From positions 10,597 to 74,596 of the forward strand of contig JADKBS010000039.1 of NCBI GenBank assembly GCA_016714985.1: 64,000 bases of DNA. The letters are read 5' to 3'. The notes under the pieces were generated by a model. That model searched no databases, was not told where the DNA came from, and saw only the letters and a program-made list of their open reading frames with translations. The stretch is from Saprospiraceae bacterium. Lineage in GTDB: Bacteria > Bacteroidota > Bacteroidia > Chitinophagales > Saprospiraceae. Below are positions 17,965-26,386 of this stretch, piece by piece (within the stretch, counting starts at the first letter, position 1; the number at the start of each line of letters is the position of its first letter). Position numbers and translations under genes: made by a program.

Positions 17965-20094
17965 ATGATTCTAAGCAAAACCAACATACAAAAATCAACC
18001 CTCCAGACCGCCTTCCACCACATGGCCACAGCCAAGAGCATGACGGAGGTTTACGAAGAGAATTTCAAGTTCGTCGCCAAGTACGTCCATGCCACCAGCC
18101 GGGGGCACGAGGCCGCCCAAATCGCCCTCGGCCTGCAACTGTTGCCGCAGGACTGGGTAGCCCCCTATTACCGTGACGACTCCATCCTCCTGTCCATCGG
18201 CATGACGCCCTACGACCTCATGCTCCAACTCATGGCCAAGCGAGAGGATCCCTTCTCTGGTGGCCGCAGCTATTACTGTCACCCCAGCCTAAAGGACGAC
18301 GACAAGCCCAAAATCCCGCACCAGTCCTCGGCAACTGGAATGCAAGCTATTCCAACAACCGGGGTGGCAATGGGCATCCAATACCATGAAAATATTGCGG
18401 ATTACAGATTGCGGATTGCGCCTGCCTGTCCGGTAGGCAGGGATTCAGCAGCCCCCCAATCCGAAATCCGAAATCCGAAATCCGCAATCGCTGTATGCAG
18501 CCTCGGCGACGCCTCCGTCACCGAAGGCGAGGTGGCCGAAGCCCTACAAATGGCCGCTCTCAAGCAGTTGCCCATCCTCTACTTCGTGCAGGACAACGGC
18601 TGGGACATCTCCGCCAACGCCGCTGAGACCCGTGCGCAGGATGCCGCCGATTACGCCAAAGGTTTTCACGGCATCGAAACGAGGCGCATGGACGGCAGCG
18701 ATTTTTACGATTGCTACGCAACCCTGCAAGCGGTCATCGAAACGATGCGGCAAGAGCGCAGGCCCTTCCTCGTGCATGTGAAAGTGCCGCTGCTCAACCA
18801 CCACACCTCCGGCGTGCGCAAGGAATGGTACCGGGATGATTTGGAGGAGGCACAAAGCCGTGACCCCTACCCCATTTTCCGAAAGCAATTGCTCGAAGCC
18901 GGTTTCACCGAAAAGGAACTTAAAAAACTGGAGGGCGAAGCCCGGAAACTGGTCGAGGCCGATTTTGAAAGGGCCAAGGCCGCCGAAGACCCCCGCCCCG
19001 AAGACCTCTACACCCATGACTTCGCCCCGACGCCCATCACCGAGGAACAGGGCGAGCGGGAACCTGCCAACGGCGAGGTGAAAGTGATGGTGGACTGCGC
19101 CCTATTCGCCATTGACGAGCTGATGCACAAGCACCCGGAGTGCCTGCTCTACGGCCAAGACGTTGGCCGACGGCTCGGCGGCGTGTTCCGGGAGGCAGCG
19201 ACGCTGGCAGAGAAGTTCGGCGACCACCGGGTGTTCAACACGCCCATCCAAGAGGCGTTCATCATCGGCAGCACGGTGGGCATGAGCGCCGTGGGGCTGC
19301 GGCCCATCGTGGAAGTGCAGTTCGCCGACTATATCTGGCCGGGGCTGAACCAGCTTTTCACGGAGGTGAGCCGCTCCTGCTACCTCTCCAACGGCAAGTG
19401 GCCCGTTAGCTGCATCATCCGGGTGCCCATCGGGGCATATGGCAGCGGCGGGCCGTACCATTCGAGCAGCGTGGAGTCGGTTTTGACGAACATCAGGGGC
19501 ATCAAAATCGCTTACCCCAGCAATGGTGCCGACCTGAAAGGACTGATGAAGGCCGCCTATTACGACCCAAATCCTGTTGTGATTTTGGAGCACAAAGGGC
19601 TTTATTGGTCAAAAGTACGGGGCACTGACTCGGCCAAATGCATCATGCCCGCTGAGGATTATGTATTGCCTTTCGGCAAGGCGAGGACGGTGGTTGTTGC
19701 GGAGCAAAATGAGGTGGAAAAAGGCCGCTCGATGGCAGTCGTCACCTACGGTATGGGCGTGCATTGGGCGCTGAACGCCGCCAAGCAGTACCCTGGTCAA
19801 GTGGAAGTGCTCGACCTGCGCACCTTGTTCCCGCTCGACGAGGAGGCCATCTACGACCTTGCGAAGCGCCACGGCAAAGTCCTCGTGGTGACCGAGGAAC
19901 CCGTGAACAATACCTTCGCCCAGAGCATCGCCGCCCGCATCAGCGAGCATTGCTTCCAATGGCTCGATGCCCCCGTTCGCACGCTTGGCGCTGCCAATAT
20001 GCCCGCCGTGCCGCTGAACGAAACGCTGGAACGGGAGATGATACCAAGCATTGAGAAGGTGGCCAAGGCAATGGGGGAAGTGCTGGCGTGGTGA
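17965..20094 (+). CDS. Fused alpha/beta E1 component of a 2-oxoacid dehydrogenase complex
   Basis: A 709-residue thiamine-diphosphate enzyme with the E1-alpha part (~1-330) fused to the E1-beta part (~365-709). The ThDP motif appears as LGDASVTEGEV...VQDN (GDA in place of the more usual GDG). The beta part has GQDVGRRLGGVFREA, the phosphate-loop segment NTPIQEAFIIGSTVGMS and LDLRTLFPLDEEA. Branched-chain 2-oxoacid dehydrogenase-like function is most likely. An odd segment at ~144-176 (18395-18490) is made of a short-word repeat read in frame, just before the ThDP motif; relatives carry a shorter loop here. It follows the PIN gene after 5 bp, probably by chance. Confidence 0.85.
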   Translation: MILSKTNIQKSTLQTAFHHMATAKSMTEVYEENFKFVAKYVHATSRGHEAAQIALGLQLLPQDWVAPYYRDDSILLSIGMTPYDLMLQLMAKREDPFSGGRSYYCHPSLKDDDKPKIPHQSSATGMQAIPTTGVAMGIQYHENIADYRLRIAPACPVGRDSAAPQSEIRNPKSAIAVCSLGDASVTEGEVAEALQMAALKQLPILYFVQDNGWDISANAAETRAQDAADYAKGFHGIETRRMDGSDFYDCYATLQAVIETMRQERRPFLVHVKVPLLNHHTSGVRKEWYRDDLEEAQSRDPYPIFRKQLLEAGFTEKELKKLEGEARKLVEADFERAKAAEDPRPEDLYTHDFAPTPITEEQGEREPANGEVKVMVDCALFAIDELMHKHPECLLYGQDVGRRLGGVFREAATLAEKFGDHRVFNTPIQEAFIIGSTVGMSAVGLRPIVEVQFADYIWPGLNQLFTEVSRSCYLSNGKWPVSCIIRVPIGAYGSGGPYHSSSVESVLTNIRGIKIAYPSNGADLKGLMKAAYYDPNPVVILEHKGLYWSKVRGTDSAKCIMPAEDYVLPFGKARTVVVAEQNEVEKGRSMAVVTYGMGVHWALNAAKQYPGQVEVLDLRTLFPLDEEAIYDLAKRHGKVLVVTEEPVNNTFAQSIAARISEHCFQWLDAPVRTLGAANMPAVPLNETLEREMIPSIEKVAKAMGEVLAW
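18395..18490. repeat. Short-word inverted repeat inside the E1 coding region
   Basis: GCGGATTACAGATTGCGGATT words, then the palindrome-like CCTGCCTGTCCGGTAGGCAGG, then AATCCGAAATCCGAAATCCG words in the complementary sense. This is the architecture of the intergenic elements, but here it is translated in frame as part of the E1 protein. Confidence 0.7.
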
Positions 20095-20162
20095 AAGTGC
20101 CGAAATTCATCTTTGCCCCTTGCAGAATTTACCCCCCATAATTTTTGCTTTATCTTCATTAT

Positions 20163-20267
20163 TTACCTCCCCACCACCAGCCTAGCTCCAGCCCTGGCCC
20201 TGCCATTCTCCAACAGCACCACGTTGTACAGCACCGCCGGCCAGTCCTGGACCTCAAAACGGTGCAT
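20163..20267 (-). pseudogene. Fossil of a type IX secretion sorting domain
   Basis: A 34-residue frame reading FEVQDWPAVLYNVVLLENG followed by a short basic stretch and LVVGR and a stop. This closely follows the last ~30 residues of type A T9SS C-terminal sorting domains (…L-P-A-G-x-Y-x-V…G…K-x-V-V). The rest of the secreted protein is missing; the AAA ATPase gene ends only 14 bp away. It looks like the 3' remnant of a cell-surface gene replaced by the ATPase gene. Confidence 0.55.
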
Positions 20268-20281
20268 TTGGGCATTTGACC

Positions 20282-22216
20282 TTACCTCGCCCAAGCCACC
20301 AGCCCTGTCCCCCCATCAACACGCCCCAGCCGATACCGCTGGCAATCCGGTACCAGCCCTTCCAGCTTCCCCGCCACCCCCAGGTCGTGCGTCAGCAAAA
20401 ACAGCTGCCGGGCCTGCTGGCCAAAATGCACGAGGTAGTTGAGCAGCGTGGCCGTCCGTTTTTCATCGAAATGCGAAACCGGGTCGTCGAAGACGATGAT
20501 TTTTTCGGAAAGCTGCGGGTCGAGTTCCAGGCTGGCGAGGAAGAACGACAGCGCAAAAGCGTTTTTGTCGCCCTCGCTGAGGGAGTATTTCACGGAAGGC
20601 TTGTCGGGGTCGTCCTTTTGCAGCACCTCTTTCCCCTCAATGCACAGGGCAAATTTCACCGACGGCTCGGTGCTGCTGCCGATATAGTGGCTGGTCAGTT
20701 GGCGCAGCTCCAGATAGGGTGCAAAAGCTTGCAGGTAGCAGTTGATGGCGGCTAAGTACCTGTCGAAAACTGTGTTTTTGAACTGGTCGAGCCGGGCCTG
20801 TTTTTCGTCCTTGTGCTTCTTCAGTTTTTCGAGCGCCGACTCGTAGGTGAGCAGGTTTTTGCACCATTCGGCCATGTCGGCGTGGTCCTTTTTTTGCAGG
20901 GCAAGGAGGCGGCGCATGTCCAATTCCAGTTGCGGCAGGTCGGGGCCATCGGCGGACTTCATCAACGAAATGCTGCTGTTGAAATCGGCTATGCCCTTGT
21001 TGAAACCGTGTATGGCTTGGTTGGTGGCCTGTACGGTCGCCTCGAATGTTGCCAATGGCGCACCATTCTGCGGCTGCGACGGGTCGGCGGCTTTTTGCTC
21101 GAAACAGGTTTTCAGCCGCTCAAAATCCGTTGCCAACTTCTCATGCTCGCTGGACAAGGAATGCAGCATTGGCGGGCGTTCCAAGTAGCTTTTCCAAAAA
21201 TCAACCAGCACCAGGTTTTGGGCGATGGTGCGCTCGATGTCGAGCAAGCGGGCCTCCAGGTTGAAGCCACGGAGGGCAGCGTTCAGCCGGGCAATGTCGG
21301 CGATGAGGCGGTCATAGCTTTCGTTGAAATATTGGCGGTAGGCTTCCAGTACCTCCACCGTGGCATCGAAGGGGCGCAGGCAAAACGGGCAAGCATCGTC
21401 GTGGATGGCCTGGTAGCCCTGTTTAAGCCAATCTTCCGCATGGCCGCCCATGCCAAGGTTGGCTTTGTGCTCGTTGAATTTGGCGAGGTACTGCTCCGAA
21501 ATGCCGCCCGTGCTTTGCGCCAGCACCTCGGCTGCCCCGGCGGTGAAGCCATCCGTTTGCAACAAGGGTATTTCCGATAAAAAAGCTTTTTCCAAAATAG
21601 CTTGGTGGCTGCGGGCAGTCGTGATTTCGTGCGCCTTGTCGGCGATTTTGCCTTCGATGTCCCGCTCTGGCCCCATTTCCGCAAAGGCTCTGGCCTCGAA
21701 TGCGCCGCCGATGGCCGCCTCGATGTCACGGGCGGTTTCACGGGCCATTTTGTTGCCCTTCATGATGCGCTCCTTGATGGCCTGTATCTCCGATTTCAAC
21801 TGGACGCCCTGCTGCCCCAATATCACCTCGAAAAGGTTCTTCTTGTGCGAGTTCTGGATTTCCAGCCCGGTATAGACGTTGTCGTTGATAAAATGCACGT
21901 CGAACACCTCGATGCCGGGCAAATGCTGGTCCCATTTGCCGTTGGAATAAGTGCATTGGGGCGGCACCAGGCCCTTCACTGCCACCTCGATTTGCTGCGG
22001 TACGCTGCGGTCGAACGAGCGTTTTTTCAACAACAGCCCATCGTCGCCCCGCAGGGAACGGAACAACAGGGAAAGGGTCGTTTTGCCGCTCCCGTTTTCC
22101 CCGTAAACCAGGTTGAAATGGCCGAAATCCTTGGGCTGCTCCGCTGCCGGGAGCGCCAATGGCCGGTAGTGGAGGAACTTCCCCGTGCCCGTTATTTTGG
22201 AGAAATGTTTCAGCAT
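20282..22216 (-). CDS. AAA_13 (RloC/PrrC-like) SMC-type ATPase
   Basis: A ~644-residue ABC/SMC-class ATPase; I chose the start MLKHFSKITGTG at 22216. Walker A is VYGENGSGKTTL, followed by long coiled-coil arms, a CPFC motif (in ACPFCLRPF) like the zinc hook of RloC/Rad50, then the signature YSLSEGDKNAFALS, Walker B IIVFDDPVSHFD and the switch His in LLTHDLG. RloC and PrrC carry a C-terminal anticodon-nuclease domain; here the protein ends ~30 residues after the switch region, so a nuclease domain is missing or reduced. A stress or phage-defence ATPase is the likely role; tRNA cleavage is not supported. Confidence 0.8.
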   Translation of the reverse strand: MLKHFSKITGTGKFLHYRPLALPAAEQPKDFGHFNLVYGENGSGKTTLSLLFRSLRGDDGLLLKKRSFDRSVPQQIEVAVKGLVPPQCTYSNGKWDQHLPGIEVFDVHFINDNVYTGLEIQNSHKKNLFEVILGQQGVQLKSEIQAIKERIMKGNKMARETARDIEAAIGGAFEARAFAEMGPERDIEGKIADKAHEITTARSHQAILEKAFLSEIPLLQTDGFTAGAAEVLAQSTGGISEQYLAKFNEHKANLGMGGHAEDWLKQGYQAIHDDACPFCLRPFDATVEVLEAYRQYFNESYDRLIADIARLNAALRGFNLEARLLDIERTIAQNLVLVDFWKSYLERPPMLHSLSSEHEKLATDFERLKTCFEQKAADPSQPQNGAPLATFEATVQATNQAIHGFNKGIADFNSSISLMKSADGPDLPQLELDMRRLLALQKKDHADMAEWCKNLLTYESALEKLKKHKDEKQARLDQFKNTVFDRYLAAINCYLQAFAPYLELRQLTSHYIGSSTEPSVKFALCIEGKEVLQKDDPDKPSVKYSLSEGDKNAFALSFFLASLELDPQLSEKIIVFDDPVSHFDEKRTATLLNYLVHFGQQARQLFLLTHDLGVAGKLEGLVPDCQRYRLGRVDGGTGLVAWAR

Positions 22217-22287
22217 CGCATGTTCGTGGTTAAACTGCGATAAAGGTAGGGAAATGACCGAATTTATCCACATTCACGTAGATTCGA

Positions 22288-22372
22288 GAAACCTGAATTG
22301 GTTCAAGCTTTCCCTTTAAAGAGAATCAAGAAACCTGAACTGGTTCAAGCTTTCCCTTTTAAGAGAATCGAG
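22288..22372. repeat. Two-copy 42-bp tandem repeat
   Basis: The unit GAAACCTGAATTGGTTCAAG...TTTAAAGAGAATC occurs twice back to back with two or three differences, in the gap between the AAA ATPase and a pseudogene. Confidence 0.7.
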
Positions 22373-22407
22373 ATTCCTCAACCCGTTCCCTTTCCCTCCC
22401 CCGCATT

Positions 22408-22599
22408 ATGAAAGAAAAAACGACCATGAAGCAGCTCCTCGTCATCTTCACATTCCTTAGCCTGACCACCCACGCCCAAAACCTCGTGCTCGACGGCGGC
22501 TTTGAGCAGTGAAATCCCGATTTTATATGTGGTTGGAAGGTCATTGCTGGCACGCCCAATTTCTTCGGAAACTGGCCTTGTGAAAAATTAGGCATCTAA
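22408..22599 (+). pseudogene. Broken N-terminus of a secreted protein
   Basis: A signal peptide (MKQLLVIFTFLSLTTHA) is followed by QNLVLDGGFEQ, an in-frame TGA at 22510-22512, then NPDFICGWKVIAGTPNFFGNWPCEK and a stop. The start of the mature protein resembles Bacteroidota secreted proteins opening with NLVxNGSFE and a later GSPDYF-like segment. The premature stop and short length mark it as a relic. Confidence 0.6.
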
Positions 22600-22636
22600 A
22601 TATTGTCGGCTTTCAACTAATATGCTATAGAATTGC

Positions 22637-22644
22637 TACTTTTG
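22637..22644 (+). promoter_or_regulatory. Putative -7 box for the ELWxxDGT protein
   Basis: TACTTTTG, matching TAnnTTTG, 32 nt before the ATG at 22676. No well-placed TTG upstream. Confidence 0.45.
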
Positions 22645-22675
22645 CAGCATATACATTCATCAAAATCTCTTTAAA

Positions 22676-24262
22676 ATGAAAAAAACGGTTTACATCTCTT
22701 TTCTATTTACGCTTTTAGCAACAAGCTTTTTTGCTCAAACACCCACGCTTGTTCAAGATTTATACGCTGGCAATGCAGATGGCTTTGACCAATGGAATCA
22801 CAAGGCTGTTAAAATGGGGAACGATTTCTTTATTGCTGCAAACAATGGCACACAGGGCTTGGAACCCTATGTGATAAAAAATGGCAGTTTATTGCTGCTA
22901 AACGATATTGCAGCAGGTAGTGAATCCTCGAATCCAAAAGAGTTTGTCGTGTTCAACGACAAGGTTTATTTTGTTTCTGTTAATTCAGAATATGGGGCCT
23001 CCATTTGGAGCACCGACGGCACGACGGCAGGCACCTCCTTGGCGATTGACTTGCCGGGCAATGACATGTTCGTGTCACCGAAAGGCCTGACTGTCGCCAA
23101 AAATGGTGCTTTGTATTTTTCCTTTGATGGAAGCTTATACAAATCAGCTGGCAGCACAGCAACGACCGCAGTTGTTCCCGGAACGCCCACGGTGGATTTT
23201 GTTGAGGATTACGCCAGTACCGGGCTTAATTACACGACTTATGGCAATGGGGTCGCTTTTTTATCAGAAAATGGACAAACCCTTAGCCTCTGGGCTGCTG
23301 AAGACAATATCGTACAGCTTGGTACCATAACTTCCACAAGTTTTTTCTATGATTATTTTGGATTGAGCCAAGTGGCTGGTGGCTTGGTATTTGCCGCTCG
23401 CTCCTCATTTGATACTGCATTTACAGGGCTATATAATTATGACCCGGTCAATGGCAGTTTGGCTAAAATCTCGGTGAACGGTGTCAGCGATGCAGTTATT
23501 ACCAGGACAATGCCTCTGAACGATCAGCGCATTATAGTATTGGAGGCGATTGCAGGCTTTGTAAGTGTTGATGGTACAGGTACAAACGACCAGTTAATCA
23601 GTTCAAATCAGCCAAATTTTCTGGTGCAAAATGAAGGGCTTTATTATACTTTGGTTGGAGGCCATTTGGTGTTCTTGGAAAGCGAACCCGGCTTTGACCA
23701 AAGAATATTATCTACCGATGGGTTTTCCAATGGCACTACATTGATAGCCCAACCCAATAACACGTTTGTGTCTAATTTTATTAATTATAATGAATATGCC
23801 GTATGGGCATCGGGCACTTCCAATGGGTTTACACCTGAAATATGGTACGCACATCCTGCATCTGGAACCGCTGAAGTTTACTATACATTTCAGCAAAATT
23901 CTACCAATCTTGAATCCGTATTGCCGATTGGCGTGCAGGACGGCAAGCTTTATTATATGAGCAATTTAGATAGCGAGGTAGGAAGGGAGCTTTATTATAT
24001 ACCTTTCAATCTTTCGGCAGTTTCTGAACCTAGCGATGCCTCAACTTTTACAATTTACAATGCAGGCCGGGAGGTTCACATAATGTCCACAGCTTCTTCC
24101 GAGCCTATTACGGTTGCTGTTTATGACCAAACGGGAAGACTATTGCAGCAGCAGGATTTATTTACAAATACCAGTTTCCAAATCGAACAAGCTGTGGGCA
24201 TTTTCTTTGTTCAAGTAACTGGAAAACGGCAAAAAACCGTAGGGAAGGTATTTATTGACTGA
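22676..24262 (+). CDS. T9SS-secreted ELWxxDGT-repeat protein
   Basis: A 528-residue exported protein: signal peptide MKKTVYISFLFTLLATSFFAQ, then beta-propeller-like repeats of the ELWxxDGT class (SIWSTDGTTAGTSL at ~105-120 is the clearest; others are degenerate), and a C-terminal type A sorting domain of ~70 residues (PITVAVYDQTGRLLQQQDL ... GIFFVQVTGKRQKTVGKVF). It should be moved to the cell surface or medium by the type IX system. The role is unknown; such proteins are plentiful in Saprospiria. A broken secreted-protein gene lies just upstream. Confidence 0.85.
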   Translation: MKKTVYISFLFTLLATSFFAQTPTLVQDLYAGNADGFDQWNHKAVKMGNDFFIAANNGTQGLEPYVIKNGSLLLLNDIAAGSESSNPKEFVVFNDKVYFVSVNSEYGASIWSTDGTTAGTSLAIDLPGNDMFVSPKGLTVAKNGALYFSFDGSLYKSAGSTATTAVVPGTPTVDFVEDYASTGLNYTTYGNGVAFLSENGQTLSLWAAEDNIVQLGTITSTSFFYDYFGLSQVAGGLVFAARSSFDTAFTGLYNYDPVNGSLAKISVNGVSDAVITRTMPLNDQRIIVLEAIAGFVSVDGTGTNDQLISSNQPNFLVQNEGLYYTLVGGHLVFLESEPGFDQRILSTDGFSNGTTLIAQPNNTFVSNFINYNEYAVWASGTSNGFTPEIWYAHPASGTAEVYYTFQQNSTNLESVLPIGVQDGKLYYMSNLDSEVGRELYYIPFNLSAVSEPSDASTFTIYNAGREVHIMSTASSEPITVAVYDQTGRLLQQQDLFTNTSFQIEQAVGIFFVQVTGKRQKTVGKVFID

Positions 24263-24315
24263 CCCTTTTTTAGGAGCATCAAGCCTGCCTAGTTTGCCCT
24301 TGTAGCTAAAATCGG

Positions 24316-24360
24316 ACGAGCGTTTTGGTCTTTGCGTCAGCAAATAATCAAAACGCTCGT
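24316..24360. terminator. Stem-loop downstream of the ELWxxDGT gene
   Basis: ACGAGCGTTTTG pairs with CAAAACGCTCGT across a ~21-nt loop. There is no T-run after it on the plus strand, so factor-independent termination is uncertain. Confidence 0.4.
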
Positions 24361-24425
24361 TAAAAACTCCAGTTTCAGGCCTTCAATACGCTTACGCCCC
24401 CTTACCTTCACCCAAAATCAAAACC

Positions 24426-25037
24426 ATGAAACAACTCACCACCCTCGCCCTTTTGTGGGTAATCGCAACGACTCTCACCGCCCAGAAGCCCGCACCGCTT
24501 TGGACGGAGGCCGACCGCCAGTACCTGCTCACCAATTTGGAGCGCACCAAGCAGGAAATCATCCAGGAAACCCAAGACCTCACGCCCGCACAATGGGCCT
24601 TCAAGGAAGCACCGGACAAGTGGAACATCGGGCAGGTGCTGGAGCATTTGGGGCTGTACGAGCGCATCTTCGCACAAGAGGCGGACATCATGCTCAGCAG
24701 CGACCCTGAGCCCGGCCTCGACAGCCTCGCTCGTCCCGATAGCACCTATGTCGGCTGGATGAACGACCCCAGTCCGCACCAAGCTTGGTGGAACGCCGAA
24801 CCGCTCGGACTCATGCACGGCAAGGACAACCTCACGTTCTACCTGTTCGGAAGGGACAATATCATCAAGTTCATTCGGGAAAACACCTATGACCTAAAGG
24901 CCCACCACACCTTCCGCTGGGGCGACGAGCGCCGCCGCAGCATCCATGCGCTGATGGTGGTGCACTGGGCGCATACGGACAGGCATTTGCGACAGATTCG
25001 GCGGATAAAAGGGAATGCGAATTGGCCAAAACCATAA
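24426..25037 (+). CDS. DinB-family protein with signal peptide
   Basis: A 203-residue DinB/YfiT-like four-helix protein preceded by a signal peptide (MKQLTTLALLWVIATTLTAQ). The likely metal-binding His residues are in QVLEHLGLYE and in VVHWAHTDRHLRQIRRI. DinB-like proteins are often thiol-dependent metal enzymes; the exported version is common in Bacteroidota and its substrate is unknown. It stands alone, convergent with the MOSC gene (8 bp between stops). The segment LARPDSTYVGW is encoded partly by the word CGTCCCGATAGC, which also occurs in intergenic DNA of this window. Confidence 0.78.
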   Translation: MKQLTTLALLWVIATTLTAQKPAPLWTEADRQYLLTNLERTKQEIIQETQDLTPAQWAFKEAPDKWNIGQVLEHLGLYERIFAQEADIMLSSDPEPGLDSLARPDSTYVGWMNDPSPHQAWWNAEPLGLMHGKDNLTFYLFGRDNIIKFIRENTYDLKAHHTFRWGDERRRSIHALMVVHWAHTDRHLRQIRRIKGNANWPKP

Positions 25038-25045
25038 GGCATTGC

Positions 25046-25777
25046 TTATTCAATTATCAATTTTACATCCTGCCCCACCTTCAGTTCCCCCGTTCGCACC
25101 ACTGTCCCATACGCCCCGGCGTTGTTCTTGTTCAGGCGCACGACGGCCTTCATCACATTGGGGTCTTGCTGGGCGGTATCCGGGTCGAGGTTGATCATCA
25201 TGCAGCGGAGGTCACGCATGGTTACGTGTACCATTGGGCCAGTTTCCTCGTCGCCGAAAACCAGCTTGCCGCTTACCCAATTGTCCTCCAGGAATGGCTC
25301 GGTAGCTATTGAACCAACTACGATATTTGCCCGGAAGCGCCGGGTGTCCACGGGCAGGGCCGCAGCTTGGCAAATGGCGGCCATTGTTGCCAAATTGATG
25401 ACGGAAATGCCGGCGTCGTCGAAAATCCCATGTTTGAGCCGCATCAATTCGACGGGGCTGCCGAACTTTTCCGAGATGCTTCGCTCCAATTCGGAGCTTC
25501 CGATTTCAAGCAGTTCCCCTGTCTGGGTGCGAACATGCGTGGGCAAAGGCTCCTCCATTTTATCATCCAAACCCATTGGATGGTACAAAAGCAGTTCCGG
25601 CAACTTGCTGGCCGTAAGCCAAGGGAAGCCACCCTTTTCGTCGAGGCGGCGGAAGGCGTAGCGGCGGTCCCCCTGCAAGCCGTGCCAGCCAAGGAAGGCA
25701 GTTTCCGTTGGCACACCTGCCATGGATTTGATGGGATAGCGCACGAGTTCGTGAATATGTCCGAGTGGAACCAGCAT
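25046..25777 (-). CDS. MOSC-domain protein (molybdenum cofactor sulfurase C-terminal type)
   Basis: A 243-residue protein: beta-barrel MOSC_N domain (HELVRYPIKSMAGVP, GDRRYAFRRLDEKG) followed by the MOSC domain with the conserved Cys in LRCMMINLDP. The frame is open to 25840, but that longer start lies inside the terminator hairpin of the upstream tRNA, so ATG 25777 (MLVPLGHIHEL) is preferred. MOSC proteins carry molybdenum cofactor or sulfur for oxidoreductases such as YcbX or mARC-type enzymes. No molybdopterin genes are in the window. Confidence 0.85.
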   Translation of the reverse strand: MLVPLGHIHELVRYPIKSMAGVPTETAFLGWHGLQGDRRYAFRRLDEKGGFPWLTASKLPELLLYHPMGLDDKMEEPLPTHVRTQTGELLEIGSSELERSISEKFGSPVELMRLKHGIFDDAGISVINLATMAAICQAAALPVDTRRFRANIVVGSIATEPFLEDNWVSGKLVFGDEETGPMVHVTMRDLRCMMINLDPDTAQQDPNVMKAVVRLNKNNAGAYGTVVRTGELKVGQDVKLIIE

Positions 25778-25820
25778 AAATGTCGTTTTGGTGGTGAAAA
25801 AGGGAAGCATGTTCCAAACG

Positions 25821-25858
25821 AAAAAGCCCGTGCGGATCATCCGACACGGGCTTTTTTT
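25821..25858 (-). terminator. Terminator after tRNA-Gln
   Basis: AGCCCGTG...CACGGGCT stem with A- and T-runs on both sides, three bases past the tRNA. It should work in both directions. Confidence 0.85.
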
Positions 25859-25860
25859 CG

Positions 25861-25931
25861 TTGGCCTACAAGGATTCGAACCTCGACAAGCAGAACCAAA
25901 ATCTGATGTGCTACCGTTACACCATAGGCCA
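25861..25931 (-). tRNA. tRNA-Gln (anticodon TTG)
   Basis: A 71-nt cloverleaf on the minus strand: acceptor TGGCCTA/TAGGCCA with discriminator A, D-arm TGGTGTAACGGTAGCA, anticodon loop TTTTGGT carrying TTG, and T-arm GAGGTTCGAATCCTT. CCA is not encoded. A TACCTTTG -7 box lies about 30 nt upstream and a strong terminator directly downstream, so it is a single-gene unit. Confidence 0.95.
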
Positions 25932-25960
25932 AAATTTGGTGCTTTTTTTCAAAAGCGTGG

Positions 25961-25968
25961 CAAAGGTA
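25961..25968 (-). promoter_or_regulatory. -7 box of tRNA-Gln
   Basis: Minus strand TACCTTTG, 29 nt before the tRNA 5' end; no clear TTG at the -33 position. Confidence 0.5.
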
Positions 25969-26032
25969 TAACGTTTTTTCCGTTTTGAAAAGTTCTTGGT
26001 TGAAAATTTTTTTTCAAGGAAAGTTGCTCGAC

Positions 26033-26386
26033 TTAAGCAGCTGCCTGATTCGTAAGCGCTTGTAGCACACTCGGCAGATGTTCGTTCAAGGTGGCGACCA
26101 GGCTTGGCGCTAGGTGAAGGTCGGTCTTGTACTTAGTGACACGTTCGAGTTCCTTGTTGGCGGTACTCATGGCTTCGTTTCCCACAAAGGCCAGCGTGGA
26201 TTTCATCTTGTGGCTCACCCTCGTCAGTTCGTCCCAATTCTTGTCCGCTGCCAGTTCCCGAATCTTATCCATTTCGGATGGCAATTCTTCCAGCAGCATG
26301 GCGAGCATGGTCTGGATCATCTCCTCGTCGTTGTCGGCCATGAGGCGCAGGTAATCTAGGTTGATGCAAGCGGCAGTTTTTCCCAT
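26033..26386 (-). CDS. HPt-domain phosphotransfer protein
   Basis: A 117-residue histidine phosphotransfer domain. The phospho-accepting His is in VSHKMKSTLAFVG (~58), the canonical HxxKG-like position (Ser replaces Gly), within a four-helix bundle. Its ATG overlaps the TGA of the hybrid kinase by one base (TGATG), so it is translationally coupled and most likely receives phosphate from that kinase's C-terminal receiver. No separate output regulator is encoded nearby. Confidence 0.85.
   Translation of the reverse strand: MGKTAACINLDYLRLMADNDEEMIQTMLAMLLEELPSEMDKIRELAADKNWDELTRVSHKMKSTLAFVGNEAMSTANKELERVTKYKTDLHLAPSLVATLNEHLPSVLQALTNQAAA

Noticed and set aside
25778..25840. Longer N-terminus for the MOSC protein
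   Set aside because: It would run through the tRNA-Gln terminator hairpin and has no MOSC similarity.
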